DNA of 64,000 nucleotides from Muricoccus nepalensis (lineage in GTDB: Bacteria; Pseudomonadota; Alphaproteobacteria; Acetobacterales; Acetobacteraceae). The notes under the pieces were generated by a model that saw only the letters and a list, made by a program, of their open reading frames with translations, did no database searches and was not told the DNA's origin. The first letter of the stretch is position 1. Each line of letters starts with the position of its first letter. The stretch is from the NCBI RefSeq assembly GCF_006438825.1, contig NZ_RCZP01000010.1, positions 93,672 to 157,671 of the forward strand. Reading direction: 5' to 3'. This document shows positions 7,832 to 16,828 of the stretch, one piece after another. Both the position numbers and the translations under genes were made by a program.

Positions 7832-9202
7832 ATGGCCGGTGCGAAGACGGATCTCCCGGCGGCCACGCCCCCCGCTACGCCCTGGGGGGCGCCGGCCGGG
7901 CTGCGGGTCGCGCCCGGGGACGCCGCCGCCGGGCGGTCGGAGCGGATCATCGACCGGCTGCACGGGTTGCACCCGAAGCTGATCGACCTCAGCCTCGGGC
8001 GGCTGCAGCGCTGCCTGGACGCGCTGGGCAACCCCGAGCGGCGGCTGCCGCCCGTGATCCACGTCGCCGGGACGAACGGGAAGGGCAGCACCTGCGCCTT
8101 CCTGCGCGCGGTGGCCGAGGCGGCGGGCCAGCGGGTGCACGCCTATACCTCGCCGCACCTCGTGCGCTTCCACGAGCGGATCCGGCTCGCGGGAACCCTC
8201 GTGGAGGAGGAGATGCTGGCGGCGGCGCTGGAGGAGGTGGAGGCGGCCAATGGCGGCCTGCCGATCACCGTCTTCGAGATCACGACCGCGGTCGCCTTCC
8301 TCCTGTTCAGCCGGGTGCCGGCGGACCTGCTGGTGCTGGAGGTGGGGCTCGGCGGGCGCTTCGACGCGACGAACGTGGTGGACCGGCCGGCGGCCTGCGC
8401 GATCGCCTCGGTCTCGATGGACCACACGGACTTCCTCGGCGACACGCTGGGCGCGATCGCGGGGGAGAAGGCCGGGATCATCAAGCCCGGCGTGCCCGTG
8501 GCCACCGGGCTGCAGGCGCCCGAGGCCCTGGCCGTGATCGAGCGCGAGGCCGCGCGGCAGGGAGCGCCGCTGCTGGCGCGGGGGGCGGCCTGGGCGGTGC
8601 GGCTGGACGCGGCGGGGCTGGACTACCGCGACGCGCAGGGGTCGCTCCGCCTGCCGCCGCCGGGGCTGCCCGGGCCGCACCAGGCCGACAACGCGGGCAT
8701 CGCGCTGGCCGCGCTGCGGGCCTGGGGGCCGGCCTGGCTGGACGAGGCGGCGATGGCGCGGGGCGTCGCCGCCGCCACCTGGCCGGCGCGGATGCAGCGG
8801 CTGGGCGGGCGCCTGGCCGCGGCGCTGCCGCTGGGCTGGGAACTCTGGTTGGACGGCGGGCACAACGCCGGGGCGGGGCTCGCGCTGGCGGAGGCGGTGC
8901 GGGCCTGGGATGACCGGCCGCTGCACCTCGTGGTCGGCATGAAGAAGTCGAAGGCGGTGGCGGAGTTCCTCGCGCCGCTGCTGCCGCGGGCGGCCTCGGT
9001 CTGGGCGGTGGCGGAGCCGGGGCAGCACCTGGCCGTGCCGCCGGAGGAGATCGTCGCGGCCTCGGGCGGGGTGGCGCGCGTCGGGCCGCGGGTCGCGGAC
9101 GCGCTGGCGGGGGTGCGGGGCGCCCCCGGGCGCGTGCTCGTCTGCGGGAGCCTCTATCTCGCGGGCGAGGTGCTGAAGGCGGACGGGACGCTGCCGGCCT
9201 GA
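7832..9202 (+). CDS. folC: Folylpolyglutamate synthase / dihydrofolate synthase
   Basis: 456 residues from the ATG at 7832, preceded by GAAGGGCGG; an ATG at 7793 adds 13 residues but has no clear ribosome site. The Mur-ligase-like ATPase domain shows the P-loop AGTNGKGST (residues 79-87), YTSPHLVRFHERIR, the Mg-binding FEITTAVAF region, and DHTDFLGDTL. The C-terminal domain includes LDGGHNAGAG. FolC adds L-glutamate to dihydropteroate and to reduced folates. The first 35 residues are Ala/Pro-rich and poorly constrained, so a slightly later start is possible. It follows accD on the same strand, and the serine-acetyltransferase-like gene converges on it 16 bp after its stop. Confidence 0.95.
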   Translation: MAGAKTDLPAATPPATPWGAPAGLRVAPGDAAAGRSERIIDRLHGLHPKLIDLSLGRLQRCLDALGNPERRLPPVIHVAGTNGKGSTCAFLRAVAEAAGQRVHAYTSPHLVRFHERIRLAGTLVEEEMLAAALEEVEAANGGLPITVFEITTAVAFLLFSRVPADLLVLEVGLGGRFDATNVVDRPAACAIASVSMDHTDFLGDTLGAIAGEKAGIIKPGVPVATGLQAPEALAVIEREAARQGAPLLARGAAWAVRLDAAGLDYRDAQGSLRLPPPGLPGPHQADNAGIALAALRAWGPAWLDEAAMARGVAAATWPARMQRLGGRLAAALPLGWELWLDGGHNAGAGLALAEAVRAWDDRPLHLVVGMKKSKAVAEFLAPLLPRAASVWAVAEPGQHLAVPPEEIVAASGGVARVGPRVADALAGVRGAPGRVLVCGSLYLAGEVLKADGTLPA

Positions 9203-9218
9203 GCCGGGCGGCCCGGCC

Positions 9219-9863
9219 TCAGGGCAGGGCGGCTCCGGCCGTCGCCGGCCGGTCGCACCGGGCGAGGCCGGCGAGAAGGCGGCCCGGGTTGCCCGCCACG
9301 GCCGCGCCCTCCGGCACGGAGGTGCTGACGAGGGAGCCCGGCGCGATCCGGGCGCCGCGGCCGACGGTGATCCGGCCCACGAGGACCGCCCGCTCGCCGA
9401 CCGTCACGCTCTCGCCGAGGACGGGGGAGCCGCGCTGGGCGCCGCGCCCCGAGACGCCGAGGGTCACGCCGTCGTGGAGGGTGCACATCGGGCCGACCGC
9501 CGCCTCCGCGCCGACGAAGATGTTGCCGGGGTGGCCGAGGAGGAGGCCCGGGCCGATCGAGGCGCGGTAGGGGATGGAGATGCGGGTTGCGACCTCCACC
9601 GCCTTCTGCCAGGCCACCATGGCCATGAGCAGCGCCGCCCGGAGCGGGCCGGGCAGCGCGGAGCGGAACACCGCGTGGGCGATCCGGTACTGCAGCAGCG
9701 CCTGCAGGCCCCGGTGGCGCAGGACGAGGAGGGGCGCGGGAAGGCGCCCCGTGCCGTGGCCCGTGCCGCGGCCGTAGCGCGCGAGATCCTGCCGGTAGTC
9801 GGCCCACCAGCCGGCGCGACGCTCTCCGGCCGCGCGAGATTGCAGGCTGCTTCTGTCCAACAC
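9219..9863 (-). CDS. Serine O-acetyltransferase-like hexapeptide-repeat enzyme
   Basis: 214 residues starting at a GTG (9863). After an N-terminal helical part (residues 1-100, YRQDLARYGRG, LQYRIAHAVF), the left-handed beta-helix begins (SIPYRASIGPGLLLGHPGNIFVG and TLHDGVTLG, then SPVLGESVTVGERAVLVGRITVG). The fold fits CysE-type serine acetyltransferases, which acetylate serine with acetyl-CoA for cysteine synthesis. The active-site loop reads LGHPGNIFVG rather than the D-H of housekeeping CysE, resembling the short serine acetyltransferase homologues found in polysaccharide loci. The acceptor may therefore be another alcohol. It stands alone, with its own candidate promoter at 9902-9929. 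Family firm, substrate uncertain. Confidence 0.85.
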   Translation of the reverse strand: MLDRSSLQSRAAGERRAGWWADYRQDLARYGRGTGHGTGRLPAPLLVLRHRGLQALLQYRIAHAVFRSALPGPLRAALLMAMVAWQKAVEVATRISIPYRASIGPGLLLGHPGNIFVGAEAAVGPMCTLHDGVTLGVSGRGAQRGSPVLGESVTVGERAVLVGRITVGRGARIAPGSLVSTSVPEGAAVAGNPGRLLAGLARCDRPATAGAALP

Positions 9864-9901
9864 TGCCTCGACGACCGACGGAAATTTCGTTGAGGCATCG
9901 T

Positions 9902-9929
9902 TTATAACGAGGCGCGCCGCTCCGTGGAA
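9902..9929 (-). promoter_or_regulatory. Candidate sigma70-type promoter of the serine-acetyltransferase-like gene
   Basis: Read on the minus strand, TTCCAC (complement of 9924-9929) is followed after 16 bp by TTATAA (complement of 9902-9907), about 39 bp before the GTG at 9863. AT-rich stretches are rare in this GC-rich sequence, which makes the -10-like hexamer stand out. No start-site data are available. Confidence 0.35.
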
Positions 9930-9965
9930 GAGCGAAGGGCCACGCCGAAGGTCGGGAAGGGCGCG

Positions 9966-10718
9966 CTAGTCGGGCTTGCCCGGCGCGGCCTCGCCCGGCG
10001 GCGCCTCGGGGGGCGGGGCGGGCGGGGGCGTCGTCTCGCGCGGCGGGGCCTCGGCGGGGGGCGCGGGCGGCGGGGTGGTGGTCTCGCGCGGGGGTGCGGG
10101 CGGCGGGGCCGGCGGGGGCGGGGTCGTCTCGCGGGGCGGGGCCTCAGCCGGGGGCGCCGGCGGCGGCTCGGGCGGCCGCGCGCCCGGACGCTGGGTGTCG
10201 GGGCGTGGCTCCGGGGGCTCGGCGGGCGGGCGCGGCAGGGGCTCGGGGCGGGCGGCCACCACGGGCATCACGACGATCGAGACGCTGCGGGCGACGGCGT
10301 TGGCGGTGGTGCGGCTGAAGCCGGCCACCCGCGCCTCGGAGCGGAGGCGGGACTCGGGCAGCCCCGCGGCGTGCAGGGCCTCGCGCACCGCGCGGGCGCG
10401 GCTGGCGGCGAGCTGGACGCTCGTCTGTTGGCCGCCCTCCCGGTGGGCGTGGCCGAGGATGCAGGCGTTGCGGTCGGGCTCGGCCTTGAGGAGGGCGAGG
10501 GCGGCGTTGAGGTTCGTCCGCGCGGCCTCCGTCAGGCGATCGCGCCCGGCGGGGAAGGGGATCTCGAAGACGTCGTCCTCCAGCGCCTCGGCGCCGACGC
10601 AGGCGAAGGGGGGCGGGGGGCGGACGGGCTGGGCGGCGGCCGGGCCGGCGGCGAAGGGGGCGGGGAGGATCGGGCTGGCGAAGGCGAGGAGGAGCGGGAC
10701 GGCGAGAAGGGGACTCAT
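9966..10718 (-). CDS. OmpA-family envelope protein with Pro-rich repeat tail
   Basis: 250 residues from the ATG at 10718, which overlaps the stop of the JmjC gene by 4 bp. Residues 1-30 are a signal peptide (LLAVPLLLAFASPILPAPFAA) ending near AAAQ. An OmpA/MotB-like domain follows: FEIPFPAGRDRLTEAARTNL, then LGHAHREGG and SRARAVREALHAAGLPESRL. The Asp and Arg that bind peptidoglycan in classical OmpA (TD...RA) are only partly kept: GHAH sits where TD is expected, while the SRARAV Arg is present. After about residue 165 the chain is a Pro/Glu/Thr tail with three near-copies of AEAPPRETTPPPAPP. A tail placed after, rather than before, the OmpA domain is unusual. It probably spans the periplasm; function unknown. 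Confidence 0.82.
   Translation of the reverse strand: MSPLLAVPLLLAFASPILPAPFAAGPAAAQPVRPPPPFACVGAEALEDDVFEIPFPAGRDRLTEAARTNLNAALALLKAEPDRNACILGHAHREGGQQTSVQLAASRARAVREALHAAGLPESRLRSEARVAGFSRTTANAVARSVSIVVMPVVAARPEPLPRPPAEPPEPRPDTQRPGARPPEPPPAPPAEAPPRETTPPPPAPPPAPPRETTTPPPAPPAEAPPRETTPPPAPPPEAPPGEAAPGKPD
9985..10150. repeat. Degenerate tandem repeat coding the Pro-rich tail
   Basis: About three imperfect units of 40-50 bp, each containing a TCGTCTCGCG-type core followed by G-rich triplets, encode PPRETT flanked by Pro/Ala runs at the C-terminus of the OmpA-like protein. Unit borders are blurred by the low complexity, so coordinates are approximate. Confidence 0.55.
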
Positions 10719-11938
10719 GCGGCGGCCAGCGCTCCGGCGTCGGTCAGGCGGGTGAGGAGGTTCTCGGCGTCCACGCCCGGGTGGGCGGCGCGGAGGCTGG
10801 CGGCGTCGACCTCGCGCCGGGCGAGGAGCCAGCCCGCGGCTTCGGCCTCGGGCGGGGTGAGGGGAAGGGTGGCGGCGGGGGTCTTCAGCACCCAGTCCGT
10901 GCCGCGGCGGACGGGCTTCGCCCCGGCGGCGAGGACGCGGAAGCCGGAACCCTCGGGGGAGGCAGCCTCCTCCGCGCGCTCGGGCTCGAGGCCGCGGGCG
11001 GCGAGGAGGTTGACGCCGCCGCGGTGATAGCGGGCCTCGGCGACCTGACGGGCCAGCACTTGGAGCACCTGCGGGTCGCGGGCGAGCTCCGCCAGGCGCT
11101 GGCCGAGCTGGGCGGCGCGGGTGGTGAGGGCGAACTGGGCGGCCGGCGTGCCGTCCTGGCGGGGCAGGGGCTGTCGGAAGGGCGGGTCCTGGATCGCGCG
11201 CTCGACCAGCAGGTTGGCGAGGTCGAGGCCGATGGGCGCGTGGACGCCGTAGGCGACGTGGACGGAGGCGGGGCCCTCGGCGAGCGCGTCGTGGTACCAG
11301 CCGCGCGGCAGGTAGAGGAGGTCGCCGGCCTTGAGCAGCACCTTCTCCCGCAGGACGCCCTTGGCGCGGTCGTGGTGGGCCTGGCCGAGGCTGCGGAAGG
11401 CGGGGTGGGGAATCGGGTAGTCGGCGCGGCCGGACCAGATGTTCCAGGTCTTCTCGCCCTCCACCTGCACCGCCCAGACGTCGTGGGTGTCGAAATGGGC
11501 GGGGAAGGCCTTGTGGGCCTGGAAGGAGACGTAGACGTTCGCCTGAGCGCGGCCGAGGTTGGCCCCTTCCAGCGCCTCCGACACGGAGGCGAGGCCGGGG
11601 GTGAGGCTGTCGACGTCGTTCAGCACGAAGGAGGCGCCCTTGGCCGCCCACTCGCGGAGCTTGCGGGCGTCGGGCTGCAGGACCGGCGCGTTGTCGCGGC
11701 TGGTGGCGCGGAGGCAGTAGGCCTCGGGCGGGACGGGCTGGCCGTCCATCTGCATCTTCAGCGACTGGCTCGTCCAGATATGCGTCTGGTTCAGAAGCCG
11801 GTCGATGACGGACCAGGAGAGCACGTTCGCGAACTTGGCCGCGCCGCCCCGGACATGCAGCGGCTGGCGGTCGTGGAACTCCGCGAAGAAGCGGGCGGGG
11901 TCCACGGGGTGGAGGAGGTCTGCGAGGGTCATGGCCAT
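10715..11938 (-). CDS. JmjC/cupin 2-oxoglutarate-dependent oxygenase, ribosomal-oxygenase (RoxA/YcfD) family
   Basis: 407 residues from the ATG at 11938 (a second ATG follows at 11932). The JmjC double-stranded beta-helix carries the iron ligands His148 and Asp150 in FPAHFDTHDVWAVQ, and a distal His about residue 216 in YLPRGWYHDAL. Up front are LLHPVDPARFFAEFHDRQPL and ATSRDNAPVLQ, typical of the family. YcfD of E. coli hydroxylates an Arg of ribosomal protein L16 using Fe(II), O2 and 2-oxoglutarate; MINA53/NO66 are eukaryotic relatives. Its C-terminal winged-helix part (about 300-400) is somewhat longer than in E. coli (373 residues in total). Its stop overlaps the start of the OmpA-like gene. 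The target protein here is unknown. Confidence 0.85.
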   Translation of the reverse strand: MAMTLADLLHPVDPARFFAEFHDRQPLHVRGGAAKFANVLSWSVIDRLLNQTHIWTSQSLKMQMDGQPVPPEAYCLRATSRDNAPVLQPDARKLREWAAKGASFVLNDVDSLTPGLASVSEALEGANLGRAQANVYVSFQAHKAFPAHFDTHDVWAVQVEGEKTWNIWSGRADYPIPHPAFRSLGQAHHDRAKGVLREKVLLKAGDLLYLPRGWYHDALAEGPASVHVAYGVHAPIGLDLANLLVERAIQDPPFRQPLPRQDGTPAAQFALTTRAAQLGQRLAELARDPQVLQVLARQVAEARYHRGGVNLLAARGLEPERAEEAASPEGSGFRVLAAGAKPVRRGTDWVLKTPAATLPLTPPEAEAAGWLLARREVDAASLRAAHPGVDAENLLTRLTDAGALAAA

Positions 11939-12105
11939 GGCCCGCGCAGGGTAGGCGGATCGGGGCGGGGCGGCCAGGGCGTCGCGGCCGCGCGCGGGGC
12001 TTCGGGGCGTTCCGTGGCGCGCCCGCACCGCCCCCCGGCCGCGGCGCCGCGCTTGCGCCGGGCGGCCCTTGGCCCGAGGCTCCCGCCGTCCGGAGGAGAA
12101 CGCGC

Positions 12106-15100
12106 ATGCCCGACGACCTGACATCCGCCCCCCGCCAGGACGCCCCGCGCGGGGATGGGGGGGAGGGCATGCGCGCGGCGCTGCTCGCCGAGGCCGCGGC
12201 GGCGCTGGCGCGGCTCGCGCCCGCCCTGCCGCCGGCGGCGGGGGACCTGCTGCGGGGCCTGGGCCGCTCCATGCCGGTGGAGGCGCTGGCGGCGCGGCCG
12301 CCCGAGGCGCTGGCGACGGACGCGGCCTCGCTGTTCGGCGTGGTGGAGACGCGGCGGCCGGGGACGGTGGCGCTCCGCCTCACGCCGCCGCAGGGCGGCG
12401 GGGGCGCGGTGGCGGAGATCGCGACCGAGGACATGCCCTTCCTGGTCGAGAGCGCGCTGGCGGCCTTGCAGCTCTCGGGGCGCGGGGTGCGGCGGCTGCT
12501 GCACCCGGTGCTCGCGGTGCGGCGGGACGCGGCGGGGCGGGTGGAGGCGATCGGGCCGGCCGCGGCGGGCGGGCCGAACGAGAGCGTCATGCGGATCGAG
12601 ATCGCGCCCGCCGGCACGGGGCGCGGGACGCCCGCGGACTGGCCGGCGGTGGAGGCGGCGCTGCGGCGCGCGCTGTCCGAGGTGCGGCTGGCGGTCGGCG
12701 ACTTCGGCACCATGCTCTCCCGCCTGCGCGCGGCCGAGGTGGAGATCGCCGCCGCGCCGGAGGCGGAGGAGGCGGTCGCCTTCCTGCGCTGGCTGGCCGA
12801 GGACAACTTCGTCTTCCTCGGGCACCGCGTGTTGCGGATGCCGCCGGGCGGGCCGGTGACGATGGAGGACGGGCTCGGCCTGCTGCGGGACGAATCGGTT
12901 CCCGTCTTCGACGCGCTGCGCGACCTTTCCGCCGTCACGGCGCCGGTGCGGGCGGCGCTGACGCAGCCCGTGGCGCTGGCGGTGGCGAAGGCGAACATGC
13001 GGCTGCTGGTGCACCGCCCGAGCCACGCGGACGTGGTGGCGACGCGGATTCTTGCCGCCGACGGCACGGTGGTGGGGCTGCGGCTCTTCATGGGGCTCTT
13101 CGCGGCCACCGCCTACAACCGCAACCCGCGCTCCATCCCCTGGCTGGCGCCGAAGGTGCGGCGGGTGATGGCGGCCTCGGGCGCGGTGCCGGACAGCCAC
13201 GACGCGCGGGCCTTCCAGTCCATCCTCGACACCTGGCCGCGCGACGAGCTGTTCCAGGCGGAGGAGGCGGACATCCTGGCGGGGGCGCGGCGGGCGCTCG
13301 ACCTCGCGATCCGCCCGCGCCCCGCGCTGGTGCTGCGGCGCGACCCGCTCGGGCGCTTCGTCTCGGCCATCGTGTGGCTGCCGCGGGAGGGCTTCGACAC
13401 GCGCCTGCGCGAGAGGGTGGGGCGGCTGCTGGCCTCGGCCTTTGGCGGGCGGCTCTCGGCCTTCTACATCGCGATCGGCGACACGCCGCTGGCGCGGGTG
13501 CACTACGTCATCGGCACGGAGCCGGGCGCGGGGCCGGCGCCGGAGGCCTCGGTGCTGGAGGCGGCGATCGTGCAGGCCGCGCGGCGCTTCCCGGAGGCGC
13601 TGGGCGAGGCGCTGGCGGAATCCGCCGGCGAGGCCGAGGGCGCGCGCCTGGCCGCGCGCTGGGCGGAGGCCTTCCCCGCCGCCTACGCCGAGGAGATGAC
13701 GGCGGCCCAGGCGGTGTCCGACCTGCGGCTGGCCGAGGCGGCGCTGGCGGCGGGACGGCCCGTCGCGAGCGTCTCGCGCATTCCCGGCGAGGGGGCGCGG
13801 CGGCTCTCGCTGCGGCTGGCCAGCCCCGGCGGGCCGCTGCCGCTGGCCGACGCGCTTCCCTTGTTCGAGAGCCTCGACCTGCGCGCGATCGAGGAGCAGC
13901 CCTGGCGGCTGTCCCCGGCCGGGGCCGAGCCGGTGGTGCTGCACGTCTTCGCGCTGGAGGCGGGAACGGAGGCGCCGGAGGACCGCTTCGACGAGCTGCT
14001 GGACGCGCTGTCGGCGCTGCTGGAGGGCCGGGCGGAGGCGGACGGCTTCAACCGCCTGGCGCTGCGGGCGGGCATCACCTGGCGCGAGGCCTGGCTGCTG
14101 CGCGCGGTGTTCCGCTGGTGCAAGCAGGTGGGCTTCGCCTTCCCGCAGCCGGCGGTGGAGGGCGCGCTGGCCGCGGTGCCGGAGGCGGCGCGGATCCTCG
14201 TCGCGCTGTTCCGCGCGCGCTTCGACCCCGACCTCGCGGACCGCGCGGGGGAGGAGGCGCGGGCGGCGGCCGAATGGGCGGCGCTGGTGGAGGGGATCGC
14301 GGACCCCGACGCGGACCGCATCCTGGCGCGGCTGCGCACCGCGCTCGATGCCGTCGTGCGCACGAACTACTTCCAGGAGAAGAGCTACCTCTCGCTCAAG
14401 TTCGAGAGCGCGCGCGCGGGGGAGATGCCGGACCCGCGGCCGTGGCGGGAGATCTTCGTCTCCGCCATGCACATGGAGGGCTGCCACCTGCGGGCGGGGC
14501 CGGTCGCGCGCGGCGGCATCCGCTGGAGCGACCGGCGCGAGGACTTCCGCACGGAGATCCTCGGCCTGATGAAGGCGCAGCGCCTGAAGAACGTCATCAT
14601 CGTGCCGACGGGCGCGAAGGGCGGCTTCATCCTGAAGGGCAACGTGCCCGCGCCGTCGGACCGCGAGGCCTTCATGGCCGCGGGGATCGCGGCCTACAGC
14701 ACGCTGATCCGCGCGATGCTGGACGTGACCGACAACTACGGGGCCGACGGCGCCGTCGTGCCGCCCCCGCGCGTCGTGCGGCGGGACGGGGACGATCCCT
14801 ACATCGTGGCGGCCGCGGACAAGGGGACGGCGACCTTCTCCGACATCGCGAACGGGCTCTCGGCGGAGTACGGCTTCTGGCTCGGCGACGCCTTCGCCTC
14901 GGGCGGCTCGGCGGGCTACGACCACAAGGAGATGGGCATCACCGCCAAGGGCGCCTGGGTGATGATCGCGCGCCACTTCGCGGAGATGGGGCGCGACATC
15001 CAGGCGGAGCCCTTCACCTGCGCGGGGGTCGGCGACATGTCCGGCGACGTCTTCGGCAACGGGCTGCTGATCTCGCGCCAGACGCGGCTGGTGGCCGCCT

Positions 15101-16794
15101 TCGACCATCGGCACATCTTCATCGACCCCGACCCCGATCCGGCGATGTCGTTCGAGGAGCGCGCGCGGCTCTTCGCGCTGCCGCGCTCCTCCTGGGCGGA
15201 TTACGACGTGCGGCGGGTGAGCGAGGGGGGCGGCGTGTTCCCGCGGAACGCGCGCTTCATCCCGCTCTCGCCCCAGGCGCGGGCGCTGCTGGGCATCGAG
15301 GAGGAGCGCGCGGAGCCGGTCGCCGTCATGCGCGCGATCCTGCGGGCCGAGGTGGACCTGCTCTACTTCGGCGGCATCGGGACCTACGTGAAGGGGGGCG
15401 CCGAGAGCCAGGCGGAGGCCGGGGACCGCGCGAACGACGCGCTGCGGATCGACGGGCACGAGCTGCGCGCGCGCGTGGTGGGCGAGGGCGCGAACCTGGC
15501 GGTGACGCAGGCCGGGCGGATCGAGGCGGCGCGGGCGGGCGTCGCGATCGACACCGACGCGCTCGACAACTCCGCGGGGGTCAGCACGTCGGACCACGAG
15601 GTGAACATCAAGATCCTGCTGGCCGAGGCGGAGCGGGGCGGCGCGCTGACGCGCACGCAGCGGGACGCGCTGCTGGCCTCCATGACGGACGAGGTGGCGG
15701 CGCTGGTGCTGGCGGACAACGCCGCGCAGTTCGGCGCGCTGTCGCTGGAGCAGGCGGCGGGGGCGGAGGCGCTGCCGGCGCAGGCCGCGCTGATGACGCG
15801 GCTGGAGGGGGTGGGGCTGCTCGACCGCGCCGTGCTCGGCCTGCCCTCCGCGGCCCGGATGGCGGAGCGGATCGGGGCGGGGGACGCGCTGACGCGGCCC
15901 GAGATCGCGGCGCTGCTGCCGGTGGCCAAGCTGTGGCTGGCGGACGCCGTGGAGGAGGGCGCGCTGCCCGACGACCCCGCGCTGCTGCCCACCCTGCGAG
16001 GCTATTTCCCGCATCCGCTGCAGGAGCGGTTCCCGGCGCTGATCGAAGGGCACCGGCTGCGGCGGAACCTGGTGGCGACCATGCTGGCGAACGCGGCGGC
16101 CAACCGACTGGGCCCGGCGGGCGTGTCGCGGCTGGCGGCGGAGGGGGACGGCGCCTCGGTGGCGCGCGCCGCCTGGCTGGCGGACCGGCTGTTCGGGATC
16201 GCGGCGGCCGAGGATTCGCTCGACGCCGCGCCGGTGCCGCCCGCGGCGCGCCGGGCCGCGCTGCTGGTCCTGCGGCGGCTGCACGAGGACGCCGCGCGGG
16301 CGCTGCTGGGCGACGCCACCCCGCTGGCCGAGGCGGAGGCGCTGCTGCGGCCGGGGGTGGAGGCGCTGATCGCCGCGGTGCCGATGCCTCGTGACGGGGG
16401 GCCGCGGGACGGGGTGCTGCCGGAGGCCGCGGCGCGGCTGGTGGCGGGGGCGGGCTCGCTCTCGGCCGCGATCGGCATCGTGCGGCTGGCGGCGGGCGCC
16501 GGGGTCTCGCCGGGGCGGGCGGCCGCGGCCTGGGACGCCGCCGGGCGGGAGTTCGGGCTGGAGGCGCTGCGGGGTGCGGCCCTGGCCGCGGCGGCGCCAG
16601 GGGCCTTCGGGCCGAGGGCGCGGGCCGCGCTGCTGGAGGACCTCGGCGCGATGCAGGCGCGGGTGGCGCGCGCGGCCCTGGCCGGCGAGCCCGTGGCGCC
16701 GCCGGCCGAGGCCGTGCGGCTCGCCCGTGAGGCCGCGGGGCTGGGCGAGCTCTCGGCCGTCGCCGTCGCGCTGCGCGCGCTGGAGCGCGCGTGA
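12106..16794 (+). CDS. Large NAD-specific glutamate dehydrogenase (GdhB/Gdh2 type)
   Basis: 1562 residues, near the usual 1600 of this family, with a good GGAGGAG 12 bases before the ATG. The long N-terminal regulatory region (residues 1-700) contains ACT-like segments. The catalytic Glu/Leu dehydrogenase core starts near residue 795 with GPVARGGIRWSDRREDFRTE and includes the Lys-rich glutamate site (VPTGAKGGFILKG). The nucleotide-binding domain follows (VGEGANLAVTQAGRIE, then SDHEVNIKILL). The enzyme oxidises L-glutamate to 2-oxoglutarate plus ammonia with NAD and works mainly in catabolism. It is divergent from the JmjC oxygenase gene, with 167 bp between the two starts; no clear -10 is visible there. 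A UMF1 transporter and a TRAP-TAXI system follow on the same strand, so glutamate or related amino acids may be their cargo. Confidence 0.97.
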   Translation: MPDDLTSAPRQDAPRGDGGEGMRAALLAEAAAALARLAPALPPAAGDLLRGLGRSMPVEALAARPPEALATDAASLFGVVETRRPGTVALRLTPPQGGGGAVAEIATEDMPFLVESALAALQLSGRGVRRLLHPVLAVRRDAAGRVEAIGPAAAGGPNESVMRIEIAPAGTGRGTPADWPAVEAALRRALSEVRLAVGDFGTMLSRLRAAEVEIAAAPEAEEAVAFLRWLAEDNFVFLGHRVLRMPPGGPVTMEDGLGLLRDESVPVFDALRDLSAVTAPVRAALTQPVALAVAKANMRLLVHRPSHADVVATRILAADGTVVGLRLFMGLFAATAYNRNPRSIPWLAPKVRRVMAASGAVPDSHDARAFQSILDTWPRDELFQAEEADILAGARRALDLAIRPRPALVLRRDPLGRFVSAIVWLPREGFDTRLRERVGRLLASAFGGRLSAFYIAIGDTPLARVHYVIGTEPGAGPAPEASVLEAAIVQAARRFPEALGEALAESAGEAEGARLAARWAEAFPAAYAEEMTAAQAVSDLRLAEAALAAGRPVASVSRIPGEGARRLSLRLASPGGPLPLADALPLFESLDLRAIEEQPWRLSPAGAEPVVLHVFALEAGTEAPEDRFDELLDALSALLEGRAEADGFNRLALRAGITWREAWLLRAVFRWCKQVGFAFPQPAVEGALAAVPEAARILVALFRARFDPDLADRAGEEARAAAEWAALVEGIADPDADRILARLRTALDAVVRTNYFQEKSYLSLKFESARAGEMPDPRPWREIFVSAMHMEGCHLRAGPVARGGIRWSDRREDFRTEILGLMKAQRLKNVIIVPTGAKGGFILKGNVPAPSDREAFMAAGIAAYSTLIRAMLDVTDNYGADGAVVPPPRVVRRDGDDPYIVAAADKGTATFSDIANGLSAEYGFWLGDAFASGGSAGYDHKEMGITAKGAWVMIARHFAEMGRDIQAEPFTCAGVGDMSGDVFGNGLLISRQTRLVAAFDHRHIFIDPDPDPAMSFEERARLFALPRSSWADYDVRRVSEGGGVFPRNARFIPLSPQARALLGIEEERAEPVAVMRAILRAEVDLLYFGGIGTYVKGGAESQAEAGDRANDALRIDGHELRARVVGEGANLAVTQAGRIEAARAGVAIDTDALDNSAGVSTSDHEVNIKILLAEAERGGALTRTQRDALLASMTDEVAALVLADNAAQFGALSLEQAAGAEALPAQAALMTRLEGVGLLDRAVLGLPSAARMAERIGAGDALTRPEIAALLPVAKLWLADAVEEGALPDDPALLPTLRGYFPHPLQERFPALIEGHRLRRNLVATMLANAAANRLGPAGVSRLAAEGDGASVARAAWLADRLFGIAAAEDSLDAAPVPPAARRAALLVLRRLHEDAARALLGDATPLAEAEALLRPGVEALIAAVPMPRDGGPRDGVLPEAAARLVAGAGSLSAAIGIVRLAAGAGVSPGRAAAAWDAAGREFGLEALRGAALAAAAPGAFGPRARAALLEDLGAMQARVARAALAGEPVAPPAEAVRLAREAAGLGELSAVAVALRALERA

Positions 16795-16828
16795 CCCCGG
16801 CGCGGCCCGCCTTCCCGGCCGCTCGCCC

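Noticed and set aside
9966..13109. Very long minus-strand open frame joining the OmpA-like gene to sequence opposite gdh
   Set aside because: Only 9966-10718 has protein-like sequence with a signal peptide and an ATG overlapping the neighbouring stop; the rest is the complement of real genes in GC-rich DNA.
11929..16284. 1451-codon minus-strand open frame opposite gdh
   Set aside because: It is Arg/His/Pro-rich shadow coding opposite a clear 1562-residue glutamate dehydrogenase; no domain is recognisable.
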